Assembly: GCA_022773025.1 (NCBI GenBank)
Contig: JALEZF010000100.1
Location: forward strand, 1-43,300
Source of the DNA: Clostridium sp.
Lineage (GTDB): Bacteria > Bacillota > Clostridia > Clostridiales > Clostridiaceae
DNA length: 43,300 nt
Direction of reading: 5' to 3'
Of the stretch, positions 26,105-35,857 are shown piece after piece. The notes beneath the pieces were generated by a model that searched no databases, was not told the DNA's origin, and saw only the letters and a list, made by a program, of their open reading frames with translations. A program made the translations under genes and the position numbers. How positions within the stretch are numbered: position 1 is the stretch's first letter; each line of letters opens with the position of its first letter.

Positions 26105-28237
26105 ATGAAAGCTACAGGAAGAAAGAGCTCAAAGGGAAAATGCTGGGCACTATTCTTAGTTGTCATGGTTATAGTATGCTTTGCAGCTTATAGCGGAATT
26201 TACGGAGTTACTCTAGGAAATTACAGAATTAAGCCTTTCGGGGAACTTATATCAAGAGGGTTAGACCTTCAGGGCGGAGTTACTGTAGTTGAAGAAATTG
26301 TGTCTGATGAGCCAGTTGACACAAAAGTTCTTGAAAGAACAAAGGAACTTATAAATTTAAGAGTAAATAAATTAGGTGTTGGAGAAACTGTTATAACAGT
26401 CGAAGGAGATAATAGAATAAGGGTAGATATACCTGGAAGCTATGATTCTGCTAGCATAATCGAAACTTTAACAAAAACAGGAGAGCTTACTTTTAAATCA
26501 CCGGATGGAGAGGTTATTTTAACTGGAAAAGACGTTAAAAATTCTCAAGCGAGAGTTGATGACAAAAACACTCCTATTATAGACTTGGAGCTTACTGACG
26601 AAGGTACAGAAAAGTTTGCTGAAGCAACTGAGAAGTACTATGGTCAAAGCATATCAATAAATATGGATGCTGATCAAATCTCTAATCCTCAAGTAAGTGC
26701 AATAATAAGAGATGGTAAAGCAATCATAACAGGAAGTTCTAGTATAGAAGAAGCTAAGCAAACTGCAGGAATAATTCAATCTGGAGCTTTACCTGTTACA
26801 TTAAAAACAGCTTCCGTAAAAACTGTAGGACCAACTTTGGGAGCTAATGCTATGCCAAATGCTGTTAAGGCTGGGATAGTAGGAGTAAGTTTAATATTCA
26901 TATTTATGATTTTATATTATAGGGTACCAGGAATTATTGCTGACTTAGCACTAGCTGTATATATACTTTTAGTTATGTATACTTTCTCGGCAGTTGGAGT
27001 TGTTCTTACACTTCCAGGCATTGCAGGACTTTTACTTACAATAGGTATGGCAGTAGATGCCAATGTACTTATATTTGAAAGAGTAAGAGAAGAGCTTTTT
27101 ACAGGAAAATCTATAAAAACATCTATAGATTCAGGTTTTCATAGGGCTCTTTCATCAATACTTGACTCTAATATAACAACAATAATAGCAGCTGTTGTAT
27201 TATATTTCTTAGGGTCTGGATCTGTAAAAGGTTTTGCATTAACACTTATGATAGGTATAATCCTAAGTATGTTTACAGCTATAATAGTGACTAGATTCTT
27301 CACAAAACTAGCTGTTGGCATGGGAATACTAAATAAGCCATCATTATTTGGAACAAAGAAGAGCAAAGAAACTAAGATTTTCAATATAATAGGAAAGACA
27401 AAGATATGGTTTGCTACATCTCTTATCCTTATTGTGATTGGAATAGGATCTTTAGCTGTTAATGGTTTCAATTTTGGAATAGATTTTAGAGGCGGTACAC
27501 AGGTTGTTATAGATTTTGGAGAAGACTTTGATAAAGCAGAAGTAGAAAAGATAGCAAATAAATATGCTAATGATATAACAGCTAATAAGGTAGATGGAAC
27601 TCAAATAGAAATAAAGAGTAATGGACTTGAAAGTAGCAAGATTAAAGAGATGTTCTCTGAATTAAAGGAAAAGTACTCTCTAGAAGACTCGGCTCTTTTA
27701 TCTGAAGATCAAATAGGAGCATCTATAGGAGCAGAACTTAGAAATAAAGCTGCACTGGCTCTTTTAGTTGCAACAGTAGCTATGCTTCTATATGTTGCAA
27801 TAAGATTTGAATTTAAATTTGGAGTGGCAGCAATTATAGCATTAATCCATGACCTTCTTATAACTGTAGGAATTTATGCCGTATTCCAAATACCAGTGAA
27901 TTCATCATTTATAGCGGCTGTACTTACAATAGTAGGTTATTCTATAAATGATACAATAGTAATATTCGATAGAATAAGAGAAAACTCAAAGACTATGAGA
28001 AGAGTAAATAGTAGTGAGGTTGCAGATGTAAGTATATCTCAAACTATGACAAGGTCTATAAACACTGTTTTAACAACACTTATGACCATAGTTTGCGTAT
28101 ATATTTTCATACCTTCTGTAAGAGAATTTGCCCTTCCTCTTATAATTGGAATTGCATGTGGAGCGTATTCATCAATTTTCATAGCAAGTCCAGTATGGGT
28201 ATTATTAAAGAATAAAACTAAAAAAAATAGGCATTAA
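26105..28237 (+). CDS. secDF: Fused protein translocase subunit SecDF
   Basis: It helps pull secreted proteins through SecYEG using the proton gradient. The 710-residue protein joins SecD (residues 1 to about 410; RGLDLQGGV, NLRVNKLGV) to SecF (about 430-710; GIDFRGGTQVVIDF, then the six-helix domain with YSINDTIVIFDRIREN). It has two sets of six membrane helices and two extracytoplasmic domains, so 12 in all. The linker near residue 415 (KPSLFGTKKSKETKIF) is continuous. GAGGGGG lies before the ATG. A strong terminator follows. Confidence 0.95.
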   Translation: MKATGRKSSKGKCWALFLVVMVIVCFAAYSGIYGVTLGNYRIKPFGELISRGLDLQGGVTVVEEIVSDEPVDTKVLERTKELINLRVNKLGVGETVITVEGDNRIRVDIPGSYDSASIIETLTKTGELTFKSPDGEVILTGKDVKNSQARVDDKNTPIIDLELTDEGTEKFAEATEKYYGQSISINMDADQISNPQVSAIIRDGKAIITGSSSIEEAKQTAGIIQSGALPVTLKTASVKTVGPTLGANAMPNAVKAGIVGVSLIFIFMILYYRVPGIIADLALAVYILLVMYTFSAVGVVLTLPGIAGLLLTIGMAVDANVLIFERVREELFTGKSIKTSIDSGFHRALSSILDSNITTIIAAVVLYFLGSGSVKGFALTLMIGIILSMFTAIIVTRFFTKLAVGMGILNKPSLFGTKKSKETKIFNIIGKTKIWFATSLILIVIGIGSLAVNGFNFGIDFRGGTQVVIDFGEDFDKAEVEKIANKYANDITANKVDGTQIEIKSNGLESSKIKEMFSELKEKYSLEDSALLSEDQIGASIGAELRNKAALALLVATVAMLLYVAIRFEFKFGVAAIIALIHDLLITVGIYAVFQIPVNSSFIAAVLTIVGYSINDTIVIFDRIRENSKTMRRVNSSEVADVSISQTMTRSINTVLTTLMTIVCVYIFIPSVREFALPLIIGIACGAYSSIFIASPVWVLLKNKTKKNRH

Positions 28238-28248
28238 TAGCTTTTAAG

Positions 28249-28287
28249 GTATAAATCCTCTAAATTTTAGAGGATTTATACTATTTT
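28249..28287. terminator. Terminator of secDF
   Basis: A stem of about 15 pairs (GTATAAATCCTCTAA / TTAGAGGATTTATAC) with a 3-nt loop, followed by TATTTT. Confidence 0.8.
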
Positions 28288-28361
28288 AAACTAAAACATT
28301 TGTCAAACTGCATATTTTCCTATATAATATATATGTTTTCATAAAAGTGGAGGAGTTAGAT

Positions 28362-29192
28362 ATGCAAAAAATATGGGACAATATATGCCGTCCAAATACT
28401 GTTTTGGGCTATAATCCGTTTCTAATTGACAAGATGGATGGAGCCATGAACAGGATAGCAAAAGCTGTTAATGAGCGGGAAAAAATAATTGTATATGGTT
28501 CGAGCAGTGTGGATAGTATATGTGGATGTGCTTTGCTTATAATTTTATTAAAGTACTTAAACGCTGATGTAGATTACTTTATATCTGAGAAGAAAAACAA
28601 AACATTTATATGTACTGAGGATGTTAATAGTCATATAAAGATTTTAGGAACTTCTCTTATTGTGTCTATAGGTCCAAATATTGAATCTAAATTTCAAGAG
28701 TCAGCCTTTAGCGATATGGGTATTGATGTTGTAGAAATTATAGATTATGAGGAACTTAGAGATTTAAAATCTATATCTTTAAGTAGCAATAAATTATCCC
28801 TAAGCTCTCTAACTTTTAAATTTACTCAAGCTATCGGAGTATATTACAATATAAAAAACGTTAATAGATACATAGATTTGGTTATGCTGGGAATTGCTTC
28901 GTCTAATAAAAAGCTAAGCGGCGAAAATCAGATTTTTTATAAAGAAGGTCTTAAGTATCTTCCTAAGAGTAATAATAAGGGGCTAAGAGCTTTGATGAAG
29001 TTACATAATGTGTGTGAAGGAAGAGAAGAACAATTAGAGAAGATAATAAATGCCTTGACTCCTAGCGGAAATGCTGTGGGGGAAAGTGATAATGCTAGAA
29101 TTGTGCTGGAACTTCTCGTGACTTCTAATGAATACAGAGCGGCACAGATTTCTAAGTATTTGTACAATGAGTTTGGAAATGAGCTGTCTTGA
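28362..29192 (+). CDS. Truncated, catalytically degenerate RecJ-like protein
   Basis: A 276-residue protein whose start (NPFLIDKMDGAMNRIAKAVNEREKIIVYG) aligns with the beginning of RecJ exonuclease. The usual motif I GDYDVDG reads GSSSVDS (46-52), and the DHH region reads IDYEE (127-131), so the metal-binding aspartates and histidines are gone. It ends at INALTPSGNAV...NEFGNEL, about halfway through RecJ. It cannot be an active exonuclease. The frame is open throughout, so it may be kept as a binding or regulatory protein, or be an old remnant. It lies where recJ normally sits between secDF and apt. ATG 28362 follows GGAGGAG. Confidence 0.75.
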   Translation: MQKIWDNICRPNTVLGYNPFLIDKMDGAMNRIAKAVNEREKIIVYGSSSVDSICGCALLIILLKYLNADVDYFISEKKNKTFICTEDVNSHIKILGTSLIVSIGPNIESKFQESAFSDMGIDVVEIIDYEELRDLKSISLSSNKLSLSSLTFKFTQAIGVYYNIKNVNRYIDLVMLGIASSNKKLSGENQIFYKEGLKYLPKSNNKGLRALMKLHNVCEGREEQLEKIINALTPSGNAVGESDNARIVLELLVTSNEYRAAQISKYLYNEFGNELS

Positions 29193-29223
29193 TTAGAGAA
29201 TATTATATATGGAGGAATTAAAG

Positions 29224-29742
29224 ATGAGTATAAAAGATAAGATAAGAATAATTGAAGGTTTCCCAAAAGAAGGAATTAGCTTTAAAGACATTACAACTTT
29301 AATTGGTGACGGTGAAGGATTAAAGGAAAGCATAGATACTATAGTTAATGAATTAAAGGATAAGAATATAGACATAATAGTTGGACCAGAAGCGAGAGGA
29401 TTTATCTTTGGAGTACCAGTTGCTTATGCATTAGGAGCTGGATTTGTTCCAGTAAGAAAACCAGGAAAGCTTCCATGCGAAACTTTGAGCATATCCTATG
29501 ATCTTGAATATGGCTGTGATACTCTTGAGATACACAAAGATGCTATAAAAAAAGGTCAAAGAGTTGCAATAGTTGATGACCTTCTTGCCACAGGAGGCAC
29601 TATTTCTACAGTTGCAAAACTTGTAGAAGAAGCAGGAGGAGAAGTGGTTTCCTTAAACTTTGTAATAGAGCTTACAGAGTTAAATGGAAGAGAAAAGTTA
29701 AAGAATTATGAAGTAAGTAGTTTAGTTCAATATGATTTATAA
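29224..29742 (+). CDS. apt: Adenine phosphoribosyltransferase
   Basis: It converts adenine plus PRPP to AMP. The 172-residue protein, exactly family length, has [20 protein letters not shown] at the start, the [10 protein letters not shown] loop, [13 protein letters not shown], and the PRPP motif [13 protein letters not shown] (about 118-130). The ATG at 29224 was chosen over an in-frame ATG at 29209 because the GGAGG lies between them at good distance. It follows the RecJ-like gene by 31 nt and precedes the rel promoter; the two genes may be co-transcribed. Confidence 0.96.
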   Translation: MSIKDKIRIIEGFPKEGISFKDITTLIGDGEGLKESIDTIVNELKDKNIDIIVGPEARGFIFGVPVAYALGAGFVPVRKPGKLPCETLSISYDLEYGCDTLEIHKDAIKKGQRVAIVDDLLATGGTISTVAKLVEEAGGEVVSLNFVIELTELNGREKLKNYEVSSLVQYDL

Positions 29743-29783
29743 AAAATTTTATTTTTATGGAATTTAACCAGAAAAAATTAAAA

Positions 29784-29812
29784 TTGCAAACTTCTACACA
29801 TTATTATATAAT
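29784..29812 (+). promoter_or_regulatory. Sigma-A promoter of the rel-aspS operon
   Basis: TTGCAA, a 17-nt spacer and a perfect TATAAT (29807-29812). Confidence 0.65.
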
Positions 29813-29822
29813 TTAGTTAAAC

Positions 29823-29843
29823 AGGCTGGTTTCCGACCAGCCT
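29823..29843 (+). promoter_or_regulatory. 5'-leader hairpin of rel
   Basis: AGGCTGGT pairs with ACCAGCCT around a 5-nt loop, a few bases after the predicted transcript start. With only three T residues behind it, it may be a stability element or a weak attenuator of apt read-through. Confidence 0.5.
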
Positions 29844-29885
29844 TTGATATTATGAAGTTGTGTGAGTAAGAGGAGAGAGACTTAA

Positions 29886-32060
29886 ATGCTCGATAAACTA
29901 TTAGAAAGAATAGATGCAAATAATAGTAATATAGATAAAGTTATGGTGGAAAAGGCTTATCATGTAGCTGAGAAGGCTCATATAAATCAAAAGAGAGAAT
30001 CAGGTGAGCCATACATAATTCACCCAGTTGAAGTTGCATGTGTATTAATTGATATGGGTTTGGACACAAGCACTGTGGTAGCAGGACTTTTACATGATGT
30101 AATAGAAGATACGGAATACGTATATGACGATATAAAAGAATTATTTAATGAAGAGGTAGCCAATTTAGTAGATGGAGTTACTAAATTAGAAAAGATTCAG
30201 TACAAGTCGAAAGAGGAAAGACAGGCTGATAATGTAAGAAAAATGCTTCTTGCCATGACAAAGGATATAAGGGTGATCCTTATAAAGTTAGCAGATAGAC
30301 TTCATAATATGAGAACCTTAAAATATACTTCTCCAGATAAGCAAAAATTGAAGTCAAAAGAAACCTTTGATATCTATGCACCACTAGCTCATAGATTAGG
30401 TATGTCAAAAGTCAAGTGGGAACTTGAAGATTTAGCCTTTAGGTATATGAAACCAGATGAATATTATGAATTAGTGCATCAAGTTGCAGAGAAGAGAGCA
30501 GAAAGAGAAGCTTACATAGTAAAAGTTATGGATGATTTAAAAGATAGACTTTTAAAATCATCTATTGAAGCAGAAATAGATGGACGACCAAAACATTTCT
30601 ATAGTATATATAGAAAAATGGTAAACAAAAATAAGACTATAGATCAAATTTTTGACCTTACAGCTATAAGAGTGTTGGTCTCAAACATAAAGGATTGCTA
30701 TGCAGTCCTAGGAATAGTGCACACCATATATAGACCTATACCAGGTCGATTCAAAGATTACATAGCAATGCCAAAACCAAATATGTATCAATCCCTTCAT
30801 ACTACGGTTATAGGACCTCAAGGAAAAACTTTTGAGATACAGATAAGAACCTTTGAGATGCATAAGACAGCTGAATACGGTATAGCAGCTCACTGGAAGT
30901 ATAAAGAAGGGGCAGCAAATGGAGAAAGTAAAAACTTTGATATGAAGCTTTCATGGATAAGAGAGATGCTTGATTGGCAGAATGAAGCATCAGATGCGGA
31001 AGAATTTATGGAAGGATTTAAGATAGATTTATTTTCAGATGAAGTTTTTGTATTTACTCCCAAAGGTGTTGTTATAAACCTTCCTCAGGATTCCACACCT
31101 ATAGATTTTGCATATAGGATACATACAGATGTGGGAAATAGATGCATAGGTGCCAAGGTAAATGAGAAGATGGTCACTCTTGATTATCATCTAAAAACTG
31201 GAGAGATAGTTGAGATTCTAACTTCTCCTACAGCAAAAGGACCTAATATAGATTGGCTTAACATAGCAAAATCTAATCAAGCTAAAAGCAAGATAAGGTC
31301 ATGGTTCAAAAAGCAAAAGAGAGAAGAAAACATATCAAAGGGTAAAGATGCTCTAGAAAAAGAGTGCAAGAAACAGGGTTTCAACTTCACTGAATTTGCA
31401 AAGGGCGAGGTTTTTGAAAAATTATTAAGAAGATATAATTTAAATAATATAGATGATCTTTATGCTGATGTAGGAGCAGGAGTTGTAATGCCTTCTGTCA
31501 TAGCAAGTAAGCTTAAAGAACCAATACTATCTAAAGCTGAAGCAGAAAGGAATATGCGAGAGCTTTTAAATAACAATAAAAAGAAAGCTAAAAAAATCTC
31601 TAAAAGTAGCAGCGGTGGAGTTACAGTAAGGGGATTATCAAACGTCCTTATAAGATTTGCAAGGTGCTGTAATCCTCTTCCTGGTGATAGCATCATTGGA
31701 TATATAACAAGAGGAAAAGGTGTGTCCGTTCACAGAAAAGACTGCAAAAATATATACAGCATACCTGCAAGTGAGAAGGACAAATTAGTAGAAGTTGTAT
31801 GGACAGAAGCAGAAAAGAGCGGCTATACTGCAGAAATTCAAATTATTGCAGAAGACAGATCGGGAATGTTATCTGAGATAACAGTTGTTATAAGTGAGCT
31901 TAAGATACAAATAGATGCTATAAATGCACGTACAACAGATGATGGACTTTTTGTATCAAATACAAAGCTTAGGATCACTGATGTAGCTGAATTAAATAAT
32001 GTGATAAAGAGGCTTAAAAGAATAAAAGGAATAATGGAAGTTGCCAGAATAGAAAATTAG
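29886..32060 (+). CDS. relA: Bifunctional (p)ppGpp synthetase/hydrolase (Rel)
   Basis: It makes and degrades the alarmone (p)ppGpp in the stringent response. The 724-residue protein has the HD hydrolase domain with HDVIEDT (about 70-76) and KLADRLHNMRTL, the synthetase domain with RFKDYIAMPKPNMYQSLHTT and the EIQIRTFEMHKTAEYGIAAHW stretch, a TGS domain (VFVFTPKGVVINLPQ), a Cys-containing conserved region (RCCNPLPGDSIIGYITRGKG) and a C-terminal ACT domain. Both active sites look complete. It leads an operon with dtd, an MBL protein, hemZ, hisS and aspS. Confidence 0.96.
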   Translation: MLDKLLERIDANNSNIDKVMVEKAYHVAEKAHINQKRESGEPYIIHPVEVACVLIDMGLDTSTVVAGLLHDVIEDTEYVYDDIKELFNEEVANLVDGVTKLEKIQYKSKEERQADNVRKMLLAMTKDIRVILIKLADRLHNMRTLKYTSPDKQKLKSKETFDIYAPLAHRLGMSKVKWELEDLAFRYMKPDEYYELVHQVAEKRAEREAYIVKVMDDLKDRLLKSSIEAEIDGRPKHFYSIYRKMVNKNKTIDQIFDLTAIRVLVSNIKDCYAVLGIVHTIYRPIPGRFKDYIAMPKPNMYQSLHTTVIGPQGKTFEIQIRTFEMHKTAEYGIAAHWKYKEGAANGESKNFDMKLSWIREMLDWQNEASDAEEFMEGFKIDLFSDEVFVFTPKGVVINLPQDSTPIDFAYRIHTDVGNRCIGAKVNEKMVTLDYHLKTGEIVEILTSPTAKGPNIDWLNIAKSNQAKSKIRSWFKKQKREENISKGKDALEKECKKQGFNFTEFAKGEVFEKLLRRYNLNNIDDLYADVGAGVVMPSVIASKLKEPILSKAEAERNMRELLNNNKKKAKKISKSSSGGVTVRGLSNVLIRFARCCNPLPGDSIIGYITRGKGVSVHRKDCKNIYSIPASEKDKLVEVVWTEAEKSGYTAEIQIIAEDRSGMLSEITVVISELKIQIDAINARTTDDGLFVSNTKLRITDVAELNNVIKRLKRIKGIMEVARIEN

Positions 32061-32078
32061 TAATATGGATGTGAGCAT

Positions 32079-32522
32079 ATGAGAGCAGTATTGCAGAGAG
32101 TTACAAGGTCGAAAGTAGTTGTAGATGGAGAAATTGTAGGAAGCATAGGAAAAGGTCTTAACGTGCTTTTAGGTATATCAAAAGATGATACCATGGAGGA
32201 TATACCTTATTTAAAAGATAAGATAATAAATCTTAGAATCTTTGAAGATGAAGAGGGGAAGATGAATAGATCTCTTTTAGATGTAGGTGGAGAAATTCTC
32301 TTGATTTCTCAATTTACGCTATACGGAGACTGCAGAAAAGGAAGAAGACCTAATTTTATGGATGCTTTAGGGGGAGATGAGGCAAAGAAAATTTATGATG
32401 AATTTGTAAAAAGCCTCAAAGAAACAGGAATTAAAGTTGAAACAGGAATATTTGGAGCTCATATGGAGGTTACCATAGAGAATGATGGTCCTGTAACCTT
32501 AATAGTAGAGAGCAAGAAATAA
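32079..32522 (+). CDS. dtd: D-aminoacyl-tRNA deacylase
   Basis: It removes D-amino acids (and misplaced Gly) from tRNA. The 147-residue protein opens [15 protein letters not shown], and carries SQFTLYGD (the SQxTL motif, about residues 77-84) and NDGPVTL (the GP-containing motif near 137), both needed for activity. The length is normal. It is 18 nt downstream of rel, a pairing common in Firmicutes. Confidence 0.96.
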   Translation: MRAVLQRVTRSKVVVDGEIVGSIGKGLNVLLGISKDDTMEDIPYLKDKIINLRIFEDEEGKMNRSLLDVGGEILLISQFTLYGDCRKGRRPNFMDALGGDEAKKIYDEFVKSLKETGIKVETGIFGAHMEVTIENDGPVTLIVESKK

Positions 32523-32539
32523 ATTTGGAGGGGTTAGAA

Positions 32540-33142
32540 ATGGTTATAAAGAGAATACCAGCAGGGATTTATGCTGCAAATTGTTATATAATTATGGATG
32601 AAAGTACTAAGGATGCTGTAGTTATAGATATAGGCGGAGATGAAGATGATATAATAAAAGCTGTAGAAGCTTTGTCAGCTAATGTTAAAGCTATATTGTT
32701 AACTCATGGGCATTTAGATCATGTTGATGGTGTTATGGGCTTTAAAAATGTGTATGATGCACCTGTTTATATAAGTGGAAAAGACCAAGAACTTATGGAA
32801 AAGGAAGCATATATGTTTGGAAGCTTTGAAGGAAAGAAAGCAGACCATGATGTAAATGATGGAGACATAATAAAAGCTGGAACTATAACTGTGAAGGCTA
32901 TAGCTACGCCAGGCCATACACCAGGTGGAATGTGTTATCTTATAGGAAATGATATATTCACAGGGGATACACTATTCCTCAGATCTGTTGGAAGAACTGA
33001 TGGACCGGGAGGAAGTCATGAGGTGCTTATAAGCGCTATCCATACTAAGCTTATGAAACTTGATGACAATGTAAAAGTATGGTGTGGGCATGGTCAAGGA
33101 ACCACCATCGGTAATGAAAGGGTATTAAATCCTTTTTTATAA
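32540..33142 (+). CDS. MBL-fold metallo-hydrolase (glyoxalase II-like)
   Basis: A 200-residue metallo-beta-lactamase-fold hydrolase with the zinc motif THGHLDH (HxHxDH, about residues 55-61), a later His in TPGHTPGGMCY, Asp in FTGDTLF and the final His in WCGHGQGTT. It resembles the short glyoxalase-II-like proteins (YcbL group); the substrate is not known. The ATG at 32540 was chosen because GGAGGGG precedes it; a TTG at 32525 overlaps that site. It lies between dtd and hemZ, as in many clostridia. Confidence 0.92.
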   Translation: MVIKRIPAGIYAANCYIIMDESTKDAVVIDIGGDEDDIIKAVEALSANVKAILLTHGHLDHVDGVMGFKNVYDAPVYISGKDQELMEKEAYMFGSFEGKKADHDVNDGDIIKAGTITVKAIATPGHTPGGMCYLIGNDIFTGDTLFLRSVGRTDGPGGSHEVLISAIHTKLMKLDDNVKVWCGHGQGTTIGNERVLNPFL

Positions 33143-33154
33143 GAGGAGAAAAAA

Positions 33155-34582
33155 ATGAAAGTTAAAATTAACCTTAATGATTTAAAATATAGATATGATG
33201 TATATCAGATTTTTAATTTGTTTTATCCTTATTATGCAATAGAATTTGGAGAAGAAGAGTCGAATTTTAAAGTTATAGTTGAAGATAGCTGTATAATATT
33301 AGAATCAGCAGGAAAAAATTTAGAAAAGACATTTAAAGAAGCTGTAACTAAACAACATATAAAAAGAGAAATATTCAAATTTCTAAAAGACATCACTAGC
33401 AAAGAACTTCCGTGGGGAACTTTAGTTGGAATTAGACCAAGCAAAATAGCTTTAGATATGATGAAAGACGGATATGATAATGAGTCTATAATAAAGCATT
33501 TTAAGGAGCACTATCTTGCAAGTGAGGATAAAGCACAGCTTTGTATAGATGTTGCAGCCAGGGAAGAAAGCTTTGTAAATCATGATAAGAATTTAGTCAG
33601 TGTATATGTTGGTATGGCATTTTGTCCAACTAGATGTGTATACTGTTCCTTTGCATCAAATCCAATTGGAGGTAATAAAAGATTAGTTGAGCCCTATGTG
33701 GAATGCTTAAAGCAGGAAATTGCAGCCATTGCTGATTATATAAAACAGAAGGATTTAAGAGTTCAATGTGTTTATTTTGGAGGGGGGACTCCAACATCTG
33801 TAGATGAAGAAACATTTTATGGAGTTATGAAGGAAATTTATGATGATATCATAGTTCAATTTAGCCCAGAAGAATTTACAGTTGAATGTGGAAGACCTGA
33901 TAGTATAACGGAAAAGAAGCTTAGAACTATGAAAGAATTTAAAGTTAATAGGATAAGCATAAACCCTCAAACCATGAATGATGATACTTTAAAATTTATA
34001 GGAAGAAACCATAATTCCAGGGATGTCATAGAGAAGTTTAATTTAGCTAGAAATTTAGGCTTTGATAACATAAATATGGACATAATAGTTGGACTTCCAG
34101 GTGAAGGGTTAAAAGAAATTAAACATACATTGGACCTTATAAAAAAACTTAATCCAGATAATCTTACAGTCCATGGAATGTCTATAAAAAGAGCCTCAAA
34201 GCTTCATGAAGAAATTGTTTTAAAGAATGCAATAAAAATAGCAGAGCAAGAAGAACTCAATAAGATGTATGAGGCAACTACTATTATGGCTGAAGAGCTT
34301 GATATGAAGCCTTACTACATGTATAGGCAGAAGAATATGGTTGGAAACATGGAGAATATAGGGTATTCTAAGAAAAATAAAGAAAGCATATACAATATTC
34401 AAATAATAGAAGAAAAACAAACTATACTTGCGGCAGGAGCAGATGCAGTTACTAAAGTAGTATTTTTAGATGAAAATAGACTTGAAAGATTTGCTGATGT
34501 TAAAGATATTAGAGAATACGTTAAAAGGTTGCCAGAAATGGTAGAGAAGAAGGTAGAACTTTTAAATACTTTATATAGTTAG
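33155..34582 (+). CDS. hemZ: Oxygen-independent coproporphyrinogen III dehydrogenase-type radical SAM protein HemZ
   Basis: A 475-residue radical SAM protein of the HemN/HemZ group. An N-terminal extension of about 145 residues precedes the cluster motif C157-x3-C161-x2-C164 in CPTRCVYCSFAS, followed by VYFGGGTPTS and the NINMDIIVGLPGEG stretch. Family members in Firmicutes are linked with anaerobic haem synthesis. Nothing else for haem lies nearby. GAGGAG precedes the ATG. The genes on both sides are in the same operon. Confidence 0.93.
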   Translation: MKVKINLNDLKYRYDVYQIFNLFYPYYAIEFGEEESNFKVIVEDSCIILESAGKNLEKTFKEAVTKQHIKREIFKFLKDITSKELPWGTLVGIRPSKIALDMMKDGYDNESIIKHFKEHYLASEDKAQLCIDVAAREESFVNHDKNLVSVYVGMAFCPTRCVYCSFASNPIGGNKRLVEPYVECLKQEIAAIADYIKQKDLRVQCVYFGGGTPTSVDEETFYGVMKEIYDDIIVQFSPEEFTVECGRPDSITEKKLRTMKEFKVNRISINPQTMNDDTLKFIGRNHNSRDVIEKFNLARNLGFDNINMDIIVGLPGEGLKEIKHTLDLIKKLNPDNLTVHGMSIKRASKLHEEIVLKNAIKIAEQEELNKMYEATTIMAEELDMKPYYMYRQKNMVGNMENIGYSKKNKESIYNIQIIEEKQTILAAGADAVTKVVFLDENRLERFADVKDIREYVKRLPEMVEKKVELLNTLYS

Positions 34583-34594
34583 GAGAGGATTTTA

Positions 34595-35845
34595 TTGGCA
34601 ATACAAGCACCAAAGGGAACAAAAGATATGCTTCCACAAGAGGCGTATAAATGGCACTTTGTTGAGAATAAATTAAAAGGCATTGCAAAAACTTATGGGT
34701 TCAGAGAAATCAGAACTCCTATTTTTGAAAACACTGAGCTTTTCATAAGAGGAGTTGGAGAAACTACAGATGTAGTGCAAAAGGAAATGTACACTTTTGA
34801 TGATAAGGGTGGAAGAAGCATAACTCTTAAGGCTGAAGGTACAGCTCCATCAGTAAGAGCTTTTATAGAAAAAAGCTTATATGCTGATGCACAACCAACA
34901 AAAATGTATTATTTTACTCCAGTATTTAGATATGAAAATGTACAGCATGGAAGACTTAGACAACATCACCAGTTTGGTGTGGAAGTATTTGGAGGAGCTG
35001 CTGCTTCCTTGGATGCTGAAGTTATAAGCCTTGCAATGAGAGCTTTTAAGGAGTTTGGAATTCAAGGATTAAAGCTTAAGATAAACAGCATAGGATGTCC
35101 AACATGCAGAAAAAAATATAACGATGCATTAATGTCATTTTTAAATGAAAACTATGATAGTCTATGTGCTACATGTAAAACTAGATATGAGAAAAATCCA
35201 ATGAGAATTCTTGACTGTAAAGAAAAGAGATGCAAAGAAATCACCAAGGATGCTCCACTTATAATAGATTACATCTGTGATGAGTGCAAGAATCACTTTG
35301 AAGATTTAAAGGCATACCTTACTGCTTTAAATATAGATTTTGAAGTTGATCCATACATAGTTAGAGGATTAGATTACTATACTAAGACTGTTTTTGAAAT
35401 TGTAAATAGTGAGATAACAGTTTGTGGTGGTGGACGTTATGATGCCCTTATAAAATCTATAGGTGGTCCTGATATGCCATCAGTAGGTTTTGGAATGGGT
35501 CTAGAAAGACTTATAATGACTTTAGAAAAAGAAGGCATAGAGATACCAGTACCTACATATATGGATTTGTACGTTGGGGCTATAGGTGATGACAGCAAGA
35601 GAGCTGCTCTTGCAATTGTAAATAGATTAAGAGAGTATGGCCTATGTGGAGAGTGTGACCACATGCAAAGAAGCGTAAAGGCTCAAATGAAGTATGCAAA
35701 TAAAATGGGAGCTAGATTTACAATGGTCCTAGGAGAAGATGAGCTAAATACTTCAAAGGCAACTTTAAAGAGAATGTCTGACGGAGAAATATTTGAAGTA
35801 TCCTTAGATGAACTAGAGAAAATTAAAGATATAATTAATGGTTAG
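34595..35845 (+). CDS. hisS: Histidyl-tRNA synthetase
   Basis: It charges tRNA-His. The 416-residue class II synthetase opens [13 protein letters not shown] and has motif 2 ([23 protein letters not shown] region), the histidine-specific [13 protein letters not shown], motif 3 in [11 protein letters not shown], and the C-terminal anticodon domain. A cysteine-rich section (CPTCRKKYN ... CATCKTRYE ... CDECKN) lies mid-protein, a feature of the clostridial type. It starts at a TTG with AGGAGAGG seven nt before. It is 12 nt downstream of hemZ; there is no room for a T-box leader. Confidence 0.96.
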   Translation: MAIQAPKGTKDMLPQEAYKWHFVENKLKGIAKTYGFREIRTPIFENTELFIRGVGETTDVVQKEMYTFDDKGGRSITLKAEGTAPSVRAFIEKSLYADAQPTKMYYFTPVFRYENVQHGRLRQHHQFGVEVFGGAAASLDAEVISLAMRAFKEFGIQGLKLKINSIGCPTCRKKYNDALMSFLNENYDSLCATCKTRYEKNPMRILDCKEKRCKEITKDAPLIIDYICDECKNHFEDLKAYLTALNIDFEVDPYIVRGLDYYTKTVFEIVNSEITVCGGGRYDALIKSIGGPDMPSVGFGMGLERLIMTLEKEGIEIPVPTYMDLYVGAIGDDSKRAALAIVNRLREYGLCGECDHMQRSVKAQMKYANKMGARFTMVLGEDELNTSKATLKRMSDGEIFEVSLDELEKIKDIING

Positions 35846-35857
35846 GAGGAAATAGTA

